From positions 1 through 41,230 of the forward strand of contig CANJIL010000025.1 of the NCBI GenBank assembly GCA_947474455.1: a stretch of 41,230 nt of DNA, in the 5' to 3' direction. Under the pieces are notes generated by a model, which saw nothing but the letters and a program-made list of their open reading frames with translations, was not told the origin of the DNA and did not search any database. The position numbers were made by a program, and so were the translations under genes. Shown in pieces: positions 1-7,403 of the stretch. Source of the stretch: Hyphomonadaceae bacterium. Lineage in GTDB: Bacteria; Pseudomonadota; Alphaproteobacteria; Caulobacterales; Hyphomonadaceae. Numbering within the stretch: position 1 is the first letter of the stretch; every line of letters starts with the position of its first letter.

Positions 1-186
1 AACGTGCCGATCCCGGTGCCGGTGGCCTATCACACCTTCGGCGGCTGGAAGCGCTCAGCCTTCGGCGACACCAACCAGCACGGCATGGAAGGCCTCAAGT
101 TCTGGACCAAGGTCAAGACCGTCACCGCCCGCTGGCCCGAAGGCGACGCAGCTGATTCAAGCTTCGTCATCCCGACGATGAGGTAG
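1..186 (+). CDS. mmsA: Methylmalonate-semialdehyde dehydrogenase, C-terminal end (partial)
   Basis: The window opens inside this gene; 61 C-terminal residues and the TAG stop are present. The motif GGWKRSAFGDTNQHG followed by GLKFWTKVKT is the conserved C-terminal block of CoA-acylating methylmalonate-semialdehyde dehydrogenases (aldehyde dehydrogenase superfamily). The family converts methylmalonate semialdehyde to propionyl-CoA in valine catabolism. The catalytic cysteine lies upstream, outside the window. The next pathway gene, mmsB, is on the same strand 2.1 kb downstream, which supports the call. The tail after the conserved block (acidic, ending IPTMR) is short, as usual. Confidence 0.93.
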   Translation, partial: NVPIPVPVAYHTFGGWKRSAFGDTNQHGMEGLKFWTKVKTVTARWPEGDAADSSFVIPTMR

Positions 187-245
187 GGGCGGACGTCGGC
201 GATCAGGAGCGGAAGTTCGTCGCCGACGCTGCCCGACGCTTTTCT

Positions 246-479
246 TTGCCTGGGATCGAAGCGTCACAGCTGGCGATCGAATATCAGACGGATTTGCAGG
301 ATCATCATGTGGTGATCAGCGACGTTGCGATCTCGGACGAACAGATCGAGGGCATAGTCGCCGCCACCACGCCGATCATTCATGTTGCATTCGAAAGCAA
401 CGAAACTTTCCAGCGGTATGCGGCAGCTTGGATCCGACGATACCCAAGCGACGGGCATGGCATACTCGGCGGCACCTAG
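246..479 (+). CDS. Small hypothetical protein or 5'-truncated gene fragment
   Basis: An open frame of 77 codons from a TTG. The same frame stays open upstream to about position 186 with protein-like codon use, so this may be the 3' part of a longer gene that has lost its start. The product is soluble, with no signal peptide or membrane segment; visible stretches include IEGIVAATTPIIHVAFES and FQRYAAAWIRRYP. I do not recognise a family. There is no clear ribosome binding site before the TTG. It ends three bases before the 3' end of the decayed SRPBCC gene on the opposite strand. The antisense frame is a less convincing alternative. Confidence 0.3.
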   Translation: MPGIEASQLAIEYQTDLQDHHVVISDVAISDEQIEGIVAATTPIIHVAFESNETFQRYAAAWIRRYPSDGHGILGGT

Positions 480-482
480 CCG

Positions 483-1039
483 CTACCCCTTGCTGAAGAC
501 CGTCTGCAGCGCCTCCAGCGTCTGCGCATCGCCTTTCAGGAGAAGCCATAGAGCTAGTCGAAGCCCGGTTCCTTGCCGAAGCCTTCGTGGGTGAAGGTGA
601 GACGCGTGCCGGAGGCTTCGGGGGTCAGCTGCATGGTCGCGACGGTCTTCACGTAGAGGTCGGCGTTGGGAAAACCCTCGGGCGTCTTGATGGTGCGGAA
701 GCTGGCGAGACGGTTGGGGGTAAGGGCGAGGAATTCTTACACGATGTTTCCCGGATCGCCCGGTTTGGCGTTCAGGTTATAGCTGGCTTCCAGAAGGCCG
801 CCGACGCGGATCTCGCCGAACGCCGTGGGCACAGCCCAGGTCTTCCAGCCTTCGGGCGTTGTGATCGTGCGGTAGACCTCGGCAGGCGGGGCGAGCGGCC
901 AGGCAGAGAGCTGGATGGAGCGGGAACCATCCGCCTTGACGAAGGAGTTGTCGCTGATCGCGCTGGAAGGCGGGGGCGTTGAGGCGCAGGCGCTGGCCGC
1001 AGCCATGGCAATGAGTGCAATCAGGCGTTCCGTGTGCAT
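483..1039 (-). pseudogene. SRPBCC/AHSA1-domain lipoprotein, decayed
   Basis: The minus-strand frame starts at ATG 1037-1039 with a hydrophobic leader and a cysteine at residue 19 (AAASACAST, a weak lipobox). The domain follows: residues like WPLAPPAEVYRTITTPEGW and GGLLEASYN fit the SRPBCC (Bet v1/START-like) fold, which binds hydrophobic ligands. The frame is broken by TAA at 737-739, but homology continues in the same frame (EFLALTPNRLASFRTIKTPE, then THEGFGKEPGFD). A second stop, TAG, lies at 554-556. A one-base loss near 540 then moves the C-terminus LLKGDAQTLEALQTVFSKG into another frame, ending at 483. Two stops plus one frameshift argue for real decay. The intact N-terminal piece alone is 100 residues and probably not functional. 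Confidence 0.72.
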
Positions 1040-1111
1040 CTCCCAAGCCCGGGCAGCTTGATCGACGTGCGAAAGACGGGCAAGCCCATCGCTCTGCTGG
1101 CGGATGAATCT

Positions 1112-1426
1112 ATGAAGTCCAGCCTATTGTTCTTGCTGCTGCTTTTGCCGGCCGGATGCCTCCACGCTTCCGATCAGGCCATCGTCGACAATTGCCGGGC
1201 GGGCGGCGGGCTCACGGTGAAGGCCTGTGAGTGCGTGCGGTCCGAGATGAAGGCGTCGATGAATGATTATTCCTACGACGCGATGGTCCTGCTCGCGAAC
1301 GGGCGCGATGAAGAGGCGGGCGCGAGGCTTAACGGCCTGACGGAGCGCGATCAGGTTGCGGTGGCGGGCGCGATGATGACGTCCTATGCGGTCTGTGGAC
1401 GGTCCGGCGGCGAGAACGCGCTGTGA
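1112..1426 (+). CDS. Small exported cysteine-containing protein, probable lipoprotein
   Basis: 104 residues. I chose ATG 1112 because a signal peptide begins exactly there (MKSSLLFLLLLLPAGC), with a purine-rich GCGGA about 8 bases upstream; the longer frame upstream adds an unlikely hydrophilic extension. The sequence PAGC looks like a lipobox with proline at -3, so lipidation is possible but not certain. The mature part is small and alpha-helical in composition with four further cysteines (NC, ACEC, VC), which could form two disulfides in the periplasm. I do not recognise the family. Its stop overlaps by four bases (GTGA) the putative start of the decayed DUF2306 gene, so the two were probably co-transcribed. 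Confidence 0.6.
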   Translation: MKSSLLFLLLLLPAGCLHASDQAIVDNCRAGGGLTVKACECVRSEMKASMNDYSYDAMVLLANGRDEEAGARLNGLTERDQVAVAGAMMTSYAVCGRSGGENAL

Positions 1427-2244
1427 CAGCGATCGCGGAAGGTTCAGGTCCGCCAGCGCGGCGCTGCGGGCAGCAGCGATCGCGCTGGTCCGCGCGGTGT
1501 GGATCAGCTCCGCGATCTTAGGGTTATACATCCTTGCCTTCTATGCGGCGCGATTCCCACGGGCACGCTGGAGGACTGGAACGACACCCTGCCGAGACTG
1601 TATGAAGCGCACACGCCGTTGGCTTCGGCGGGGATCGACGCACATTTCTTCGCAGGGGCTGCGCTGTTGCTGTTGGGGCCGGTGCAGCTGATCGGGGAGA
1701 TCAGGCGGCAGGCGCCGGCGGTGCATAAGTGGACGGGGCGAGTCTATGTTTTCGCGGCGTTTGCGGCGGGCCTGGGCGGCCTGGCGTTGATTGCGATGAA
1801 AGGCGCGGTCGGCGGCTGGGCGATGACGATCGGGTCAGCCTGTATAGCGCCTTGATGGTGGCCGCCTCGATCGAGGCGGTGCGACATGCCAGCGCCCGGC
1901 GCATTGATGAGCATCGCGCGTGGGGGGATCAGGCCGTTCGCGCTGGCGATCGGGTCCTGGCTCTGTCGCATGTGATGCGGCTTCTGGACGCTGTTCACCG
2001 GCAATATCGGCCGCACCGACGATTTCAGCGGGTGGCTCGATTACATCATGGATCTCGCCTTCTTTATTCCGCCGTTGATCGTCGCGGAGATGTTCATCCG
2101 CGCCCGACGGGCGAGGGCGACCGCCGCCGGCCGGATCGGCGCGACCGCCGCCCTGGCGGGTTCCGCCGTTTTCGGGCGCTGGCGACATTCTTTTTCACCA
2201 CCTACGGGTGCGGACCGGCCATCGCGACGCGGTTTGGGTCGTGA
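1423..2244 (+). pseudogene. DUF2306-type membrane protein, multiply frameshifted
   Basis: Homology is spread over all three plus-strand frames. The first membrane segment (VRAVWISSAILGLYILAFYAA) is in one frame. The next block (GIDAHFFAGAALLLLGPVQL, then HKWTGRVYVFAAFAAG) is in a second. SLYSALMVAASIEAVRHASARR follows in a third. The piece FWTLFTGNIGRTDDFSGWLDYIMD returns to the second frame after an in-frame TGA at 1973-1975. The order and the motif HKWTGRVYV match DUF2306, a multi-helix inner-membrane family of unknown function. Shifts lie near 1455, 1560, 1832, 1925 and 2180. Several are consistent with one base lost or gained in a short run, for example GGGT(T)C near 1832. The gene cannot yield a full-length product. 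Confidence 0.75.
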
Positions 2245-2305
2245 TGGCTTGATTGCTGCTCGCAAGCGGGGCTAGTTCGGGGAAAGACTTCACGGGAGGA
2301 CGGGC

Positions 2306-3205
2306 GTGACACGGATTGCATTTATCGGGCTTGGGAACATGGGCGGGGGCATGGCCGCCCGGCACGTCGCTGGCGGGCGCGAGGTGAATGCGTTCGACCT
2401 GTCGGAAGCTGCGGTGAAGAAGGTGGTTGCGGCCGGGGCGTTTGAGGCGGGAAGCGTGGCCAACGCGGTGGAGAAGGCCGATGTGGTCATCACCATGCTG
2501 CCGGCCGGGCCGCATGTGCGGAAAGTCTATGACGAGCAGATCCTTCCCAATGCGCCGAAGACTGCGCTGCTGATAGACTGCTCGACCATCGATGTGGACA
2601 GTGCGCGCGCGGTCGCGTCGCAGGCGAGGGCGGCAGGGTTCCGATTCGCTGATGCGCCGGTTTCGGGTGGCACGGCTGCCGCGGAAGCGGGGACGCTGGC
2701 CTTCATGGTCGGGTGCGACGAGGTCGATTTCGCTGACGTGGAAGAGGCGCTGAAGCCGATGGCGCGTGTGGTGATTCGCGCCGGCGATCATGGCGCCGGG
2801 CAGGCGGCGAAGATCTGCAACAACATGCTGCTGGGCATTTCGATGATTGGCACGTGCGAGGCCTTCGCCCTGGCCGAAAGGCTGGGGCTGGCAGCGGACC
2901 GCTTCTTCGAGATTGCATCGAAGTCTTCAGGTCAGTGCTGGTCGCTAACAACTTACGCGCCCTGGCCGGGTGTCGGGCCACAGACCGCGTCGGACCGGAA
3001 CTACGAAGGCGGGTTTGCCGCCAACATGATGCTCAAGGACCTGAAACTGGCACAGGAGGCCGCCGCCCGGGCCGGGGCGACAACCCCGCTGGGCGCACAG
3101 TCGGAGGCGATTTACCAGCTGTTCGACCGGCTGGGCTACGGCGGCAAGGATTTCTCGGGCATTCTGCAGATGCTGCGCGGCGAGCTTTCCAAGCTGAAGG
3201 CCTGA
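2306..3205 (+). CDS. mmsB: 3-hydroxyisobutyrate dehydrogenase
   Basis: 299 residues, the usual family length. It oxidises 3-hydroxyisobutyrate to methylmalonate semialdehyde with NAD in valine catabolism. The N-terminal nucleotide-binding motif is GLGNMGGGMA (residues 8-17). The substrate motif DAPVSGGTAAAEAGTLAFMVG-type block lies at about 117-136, and the catalytic lysine is K169 in GAGQAAKICNNM. GTG 2306 is chosen because GGAGGA at 2295-2300 is well placed and the next residues begin the Rossmann strand (RIAFIGLG). Its product is the substrate of MmsA, encoded at the window's left edge. No terminator is visible downstream. A related beta-hydroxyacid dehydrogenase such as tartronate semialdehyde reductase is possible but less likely next to mmsA. 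Confidence 0.93.
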   Translation: MTRIAFIGLGNMGGGMAARHVAGGREVNAFDLSEAAVKKVVAAGAFEAGSVANAVEKADVVITMLPAGPHVRKVYDEQILPNAPKTALLIDCSTIDVDSARAVASQARAAGFRFADAPVSGGTAAAEAGTLAFMVGCDEVDFADVEEALKPMARVVIRAGDHGAGQAAKICNNMLLGISMIGTCEAFALAERLGLAADRFFEIASKSSGQCWSLTTYAPWPGVGPQTASDRNYEGGFAANMMLKDLKLAQEAAARAGATTPLGAQSEAIYQLFDRLGYGGKDFSGILQMLRGELSKLKA

Positions 3206-3735
3206 TCGGTTTTCCGGCGCCGCGACGCTTACATTAACGCGGATCGCCTAGTCCTTCGCGTGGTTTCGGATTCTCCAATCCCGGCGCGAAGAAAAGACTC
3301 GGCGGTCGCGCGGAAAAGGAAGTGCATTCAATATGCTGCTGCGGGACTTAAACTGTCCTCCATGTTAGTTGGAAATCGCGTTCGGTCCTGCTTGAACACA
3401 CGATGATCGCAGGACTGACCAGGGGAGATGAGGGACTGTATTTGCGTGCGCCTCGGGACGGCGCAGCGAATCCCTAACTCGACTTTCGAACGGGACGAAC
3501 GGGGAGTTGCCGACCATGCAAGAAATACCGCCGCCATCAAAGAAAAATCTGCGGGGGTTTCAAACGGCGAGGGTCGTCGACGCGTCTTTCAGAATGATAC
3601 TTTAGTAGCGCTTGAACAACGGGCCTTGCTGCTTCTCCTGCCGTACCCGCTGTCTGAAGGTGAGCGTTGCGTCCCCTCCCGCAACCTTGCCACCTAGAGG
3701 TGCGCCCGCTCCCCCGCAGGCGCGACCAACGCGGT
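3206..3735. other. Intergenic stretch with one possible micro-ORF
   Basis: 530 bases between convergent mmsB and the phosphatidyltransferase gene. The only coding candidate is a 29-codon plus-strand frame at 3516-3605 (starting MQEIPPPSKKNLRGF), with GGGGAG nine bases before its ATG; I give it about 0.2. A short minus-strand frame ending at 3602 (VAGGDATLTFRQRVRQEKQ) also reads protein-like but runs into the 3' end of the next gene. No RNA gene, terminator or repeat recognised. Confidence 0.3.
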
Positions 3736-4395
3736 TCAAGACGCTCGCCGTTTCGCGGTGAGATACTGGAAGGCTGTATAGGCCGACAGCGCCGCCGCGA
3801 CAACGAGCAGAGCAAGCCAAGCGACCTCGATCACCTGGGCGCCGGGGATGACGCTGGAGCTGGTTGGATCGTTTGCCCGAAGCTGTGAGAGGATTGCCGT
3901 TATCACGAACAGCGATCCGATCACGATCAGCTCAAGCGCGGTCTTGATCTTTGCAAGAGGTGAGACGCGCGCGCCCTCCCCATCCGGCGACACAAGGCGG
4001 AGTATGGTCATGCCGATATCGCGGATGACGATGATGGTGGCAGCGGCGGCGACGATCGGCCACGCGGGGTGGCTTGAGCTCCACATACCGAGCGCAATGA
4101 CGATCAGCGGCAGGCCGACCAGCGCCTTGTCCGCAATCGGATCGATGAGTCGGCCGAATTTCGAATGCGCGTTGAATGCGCGCGCAGCCATGCCGTCGAA
4201 CAGGTCGGTGAGGGCGGCCACGACAAAGAGTGCCGCGGCGGCGGTACGCCAGCCTGCGGCGTCACGCAGCCAGTTTTCGTAGAAGGCTGGCTCGGACATT
4301 GGTTGGGTGCTGACCCACCAGAGCCACGCGATCACAGGCGCGAGCATGAGGCGCAGCAGCGTCAGTGTGTTGGGGATTAGCTTCAGCAAGTGCAC
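3736..4395 (-). CDS. pgsA: CDP-alcohol phosphatidyltransferase, PgsA-like
   Basis: 219 residues. The family joins CDP-diacylglycerol to an alcohol in the inner membrane; PgsA uses glycerol-3-phosphate and makes phosphatidylglycerol phosphate. The signature DGxxAR(x8)Gx3Dx3D is complete at D67, G68, A71, R72, G81, D85 and D89, with the preceding D64 also present. About five to six membrane segments are visible, starting with PNTLTLLRLMLAPVIAWLWW. ATG 4395 starts directly at the typical family N-terminus (NTLTLLR). It is transcribed away from the receptor gene at 4528. The exact alcohol substrate cannot be read from sequence, and a second pgsA elsewhere in the genome is likely, so the symbol is a best guess. 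Confidence 0.8.
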   Translation of the reverse strand: MHLLKLIPNTLTLLRLMLAPVIAWLWWVSTQPMSEPAFYENWLRDAAGWRTAAAALFVVAALTDLFDGMAARAFNAHSKFGRLIDPIADKALVGLPLIVIALGMWSSSHPAWPIVAAAATIIVIRDIGMTILRLVSPDGEGARVSPLAKIKTALELIVIGSLFVITAILSQLRANDPTSSSVIPGAQVIEVAWLALLVVAAALSAYTAFQYLTAKRRAS

Positions 4396-4478
4396 GTCTC
4401 CGGTCGCGGCGGACCCTAGCGGGGAAAGCCGCGCGTGGCGAAGGGCGGGGCGCTATTCCGGGAGCTTTGCTTGTGTTA

Positions 4479-4511
4479 TGTTACAATATATCGTATCGGT
4501 AGATTGTAACA
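4479..4511. promoter_or_regulatory. AT-rich inverted-repeat operator, Zur/Fur-like
   Basis: A perfect 9-base inverted repeat, TGTTACAAT (4479-4487) and ATTGTAACA (4503-4511), is separated by 15 bases and ends 16 bases before the GTG of the ZnuD-like receptor. The left half with its right flank (4479-4493) also matches 12 of 15 positions of the Zur-box core TGTTATAATATAACA as I remember it for alphaproteobacteria. The AT content contrasts sharply with the GC-rich surroundings. The assignment to Zur rather than Fur or another regulator is inferred from the downstream gene. Confidence 0.55.
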
Positions 4512-4527
4512 CATATGGAGGGTCACG

Positions 4528-6561
4528 GTGCGACTGGCTTCCAGACTGGCAATCGGCGTGGCAGCGGCGGCTCTGTCGGCTCCCGGAGCGTTCGCTCAGC
4601 AACCGCCCGGCAATGTCGCGGCTGTGCAGGCGTCCGATGATCCCGCCCGCGACGTGGTCGTCATCACCGGCGTTGGCCCGGTGCGGACGAGCGACGAACT
4701 CATCGCGTCGACGACGGTGCTGGACAGCGATGCCGTTACCGACCGGCTGGCCGGCGGGCTTGGCGACACGCTGTCGGGTCTGCCGGGCGTCGCATCGACA
4801 TCCTTCGGTCCGGGCGCCAGCCGGCCGATCATCCGCGGACTCGGCGCCGAACGGGTCCAGCTGCTATCCAACGGGATCGGCGTGATCGATGCATCCGCCG
4901 CCAGCCCGGACCATGCCGTGACCAGCGATCCGCTGGGCGCCGAACGGATCGAAATCCTACGCGGACCGGCCTCGCTCGCCTATGGCGGCGGAGCGACGGG
5001 CGGCGTGGTCAACGTGATCGATGGGCTGATCGTGGAAAAACTCCCTGCGGAAGCTCTCTCCGGTGCGGTCTACGGCGCCCTGACCAGCGCGGACGAGGGC
5101 AAGCAGATCGCCGGTCGCGTTGTCGGAAGCGCAGGAAACTTTGTCGGCGTGCTGAATGGCTCATGGCTCGATGCGAGCGAAATCGACATTCCAGGCTTTG
5201 CCTTGTCGAACGCCGCGCAGGCGAAAGCGATTGCAGAAGGCGCCGATCCTGCGGGCTTCGCGAACGGAACGCTCCCGAACTCCGCCGTCGAGACCAAGTC
5301 CCTGAGTGGTGGACTTTCATGGGTGGGCGATGGTGCCTTTCTCGGCGGCGCGGTGCGGCGGGCGGAGAACCAGTACGGCATCGTCGCAGAGGAAGAAGCC
5401 TTCATCGACATGCAGCAGACGCGGTATGACATCCGCGGCGGCCTCGATCTCGACGGACCGATCTCGTCGCTGAAGGCGTCCGGCTCCGTGGTCGACTACA
5501 AGCACACCGAGTTCGAAGCTCCAGGCGAACCCGGAACGCGCTTCACCAATGAAGGCTGGGAAGCACGCATCGAAGCGGGGCATGCGCCGATCGGCCGGCT
5601 GGAAGGCAGCGCCGGCATACAGGCATCGAAGCGCGATTTCGCCGCGATCGGCGATGAAGCGCTGATCGGACCAACGACAACGAAAGCCACCGGCCTGTTC
5701 GTGTTCGAGACGTGGGATGCGGGCGCCTGGGGCCTCGAAGGCGGCCTGCGCTTCGATGACGTCGACATCGACAATATCGATTTCGGGAAGCGTGGGTTCC
5801 AAGCGTGGAACGCCAGCTTTGGCGCCCACGTGCATGTGGGCGAGGGTCTGTTCTTCGGCGCGTCGATTGCGTGGACAGGGCGCGCACCGACCGATCTGGA
5901 GCTGTTCGCAAACGGACCGCACCCGGCGACTGCGCAGTATGAAGTCGGCGAGGACACGCTCGAGGTGGAGAAGGGGATCAACACGGAAGTGAGCGCGCGT
6001 TGGGAGGATGACGCTTTCAATCTCTCGGCGACGGCCTATAGCTTCGACTTCGACAACTTCGTTTATCTTGAGGATACCGGAACGGTGTTCGCCGATCCCG
6101 GAGGCGATCTGCCGATCTTCCACTATGTGCAGGCAGGCGCGAACTTCACCGGCTGGGAACTGCAGGGCGATGTGCAGCTGGGATCCGCCTTTGGCGTCGA
6201 CTGGAAGGTGGACGTATCAGCGGATTTTGTTCGCGCGACACTCGGCGCCGGCGGCAATCTGCCGCTGATTCCACCGCTGACGGTGCACGGCGGAATCGAG
6301 GGTGAACTCAAGGGTGTCACCGCACGGCTCGAAACGCAGTACGCGGCCAACCAGGACAACGTCGCCACATTCGAGACCCCGACCGACGGCTATCTGACCT
6401 TCGACGCGCGGCTTGGCTTCGATGTGGCGGATGGCGTGCGGGTCCTGCTCGAGGCGCGCAATCTCACCGACGAGGAGGTGCGCGTGCATTCCTCGCCGCT
6501 TAAGGGGATCGCGCCGCTGACAGGGCGGAATTTCCGGGTGGCCCTGCGGGCGGAGTTCTGA
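4528..6561 (+). CDS. TonB-dependent outer-membrane receptor, ZnuD-like
   Basis: 677 residues. A signal peptide is visible (residues 1-23, ending GAFA). The plug domain follows: DTLSGLPGVASTSFGPGAS, RPIIRGLGAERVQLLSNG, SPDHAVTSDPLGAERIEIL and RGPASLAYGGGATGGVVN. This run resembles zinc receptors of the ZnuD group. The beta-barrel ends with the expected aromatic terminus (NFRVALRAEF). GTG 4528 is chosen because GGAGGG at 4517-4522 is five bases upstream and the signal peptide starts there. Such receptors import metal chelates across the outer membrane using TonB energy. I see no histidine-rich loop like that of neisserial ZnuD, so zinc as ligand rests on plug similarity and the operator upstream. 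A terminator follows at 6573. Confidence 0.85.
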   Translation: MRLASRLAIGVAAAALSAPGAFAQQPPGNVAAVQASDDPARDVVVITGVGPVRTSDELIASTTVLDSDAVTDRLAGGLGDTLSGLPGVASTSFGPGASRPIIRGLGAERVQLLSNGIGVIDASAASPDHAVTSDPLGAERIEILRGPASLAYGGGATGGVVNVIDGLIVEKLPAEALSGAVYGALTSADEGKQIAGRVVGSAGNFVGVLNGSWLDASEIDIPGFALSNAAQAKAIAEGADPAGFANGTLPNSAVETKSLSGGLSWVGDGAFLGGAVRRAENQYGIVAEEEAFIDMQQTRYDIRGGLDLDGPISSLKASGSVVDYKHTEFEAPGEPGTRFTNEGWEARIEAGHAPIGRLEGSAGIQASKRDFAAIGDEALIGPTTTKATGLFVFETWDAGAWGLEGGLRFDDVDIDNIDFGKRGFQAWNASFGAHVHVGEGLFFGASIAWTGRAPTDLELFANGPHPATAQYEVGEDTLEVEKGINTEVSARWEDDAFNLSATAYSFDFDNFVYLEDTGTVFADPGGDLPIFHYVQAGANFTGWELQGDVQLGSAFGVDWKVDVSADFVRATLGAGGNLPLIPPLTVHGGIEGELKGVTARLETQYAANQDNVATFETPTDGYLTFDARLGFDVADGVRVLLEARNLTDEEVRVHSSPLKGIAPLTGRNFRVALRAEF

Positions 6562-6572
6562 GGTTCAGATGC

Positions 6573-6606
6573 AAAAAGACCCGCTTCGTGGAAGCGGGCC
6601 TTTCCG
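6573..6606 (+). terminator. Rho-independent terminator after the ZnuD-like receptor
   Basis: Perfect 8-base stem CCCGCTTC (6580-6587) and GAAGCGGG (6591-6598) with loop GTG, preceded by AAAAAGA and followed by CCTTTCC, 18 bases past the receptor stop. The A-run on one side and T-run on the other would let it act in both directions. Confidence 0.85.
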
Positions 6607-6834
6607 TACTCTACGCCACTCTACTAAACTAACGCGAACGCTACGCACTCAACTAAGGCATACGCCGGACAGTCTGGCGAGAGGTCCGCTGCACTGCTTC
6701 AGCAAGTGCGGGGCCATCAGCTGCTTTTTCCGGTGAATCTACAAAACACTGAGTCAAAAAGGCGCGGGGCGCGGAGATCGTGGATAGCGACCTCGACGCG
6801 CCCCTTTGTTGGGTCAGCGCGCTGTCAGAAAAGC

Positions 6835-7263
6835 CTAGGCGGCTTTTTTGGCGGTCTTGGCCGCCGATTTGGTGCGCTCGGCAGCCTCTTCGACGGCTTT
6901 CGGCGTCAGGGAGACGACCGTGTCGAACAGTTCGGTCTGTGCTTTCTTGGCGACTTCGGCGTAAGCGAAGAGGCGGGCGGGGATGTCCTGCATCGCAGCC
7001 TGAGCGACTTCACCGGCTTTTTTCGCGTAGGCCGTCGGCTGGGCTTCTGCGGTCAGGAGGGTCGTCGCGTCCTTAGCGGCGTCCTGCATCCAGGCGGTCG
7101 TCAGTTCAACGTTCTTGTTCAGCGCTTCGATGGCAACGGCGCGGTATTTCGCGGCCATGTCGGTGAAGGCTTTGAGCGGCGTGGCGTTGGCCAAGTCGGG
7201 CGTGAATTTCGAGAATTGTTCGAACGACTTGGTGAAGTCGAACATGTCGGTCATCTGGTTCAT
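6835..7263 (-). CDS. phaP: Phasin family protein (PHB granule coat)
   Basis: 142 residues. Phasins coat PHB granules and control their number and size. The product is helical and amphipathic, with the family pattern (DFTKSFEQFSKFTPDL at the start, the AAKYRAVAIEALNKNVELT block, then FAYAEVAKKAQTELFDTVV). It ends in an alanine/lysine-rich tail (SAAKTAKKAA). I chose ATG 7261-7263 because AAGGAG lies eight bases upstream; a longer in-frame start at 7293 lacks a binding site. It lies downstream of phaC on the same strand, 140 bases away, with a tandem repeat in the gap that may be the PhaR operator. Confidence 0.88.
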   Translation of the reverse strand: MNQMTDMFDFTKSFEQFSKFTPDLANATPLKAFTDMAAKYRAVAIEALNKNVELTTAWMQDAAKDATTLLTAEAQPTAYAKKAGEVAQAAMQDIPARLFAYAEVAKKAQTELFDTVVSLTPKAVEEAAERTKSAAKTAKKAA

Positions 7264-7330
7264 GGGATGGGCTCCTTGTCGTGCACGCACCAACTAATGC
7301 CGCGCCGCGGCAAAGGCAAGACAATTTTTG

Positions 7331-7363
7331 CCGCACTTGCGAAAAATATTCCGCAACTGCGAA
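7331..7363. promoter_or_regulatory. Tandem 13-base repeat, candidate PhaR operator
   Basis: Two copies of a 13-base unit, CCGCACTTGCGAA (7331-7343) and CCGCAACTGCGAA (7351-7363), differ at two positions and start exactly 20 bases apart, about two helical turns. They sit 68 bases upstream of the phasin start, where its promoter should be. PhaR repressors are known to bind TGC-rich sites upstream of phasin genes, and phaR is encoded 3 kb away. The link is inferred. Confidence 0.5.
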
Positions 7364-7403
7364 GCCCGCGTTAGGATGACGTTAGGGAATCCATGGCCAC
7401 GCC

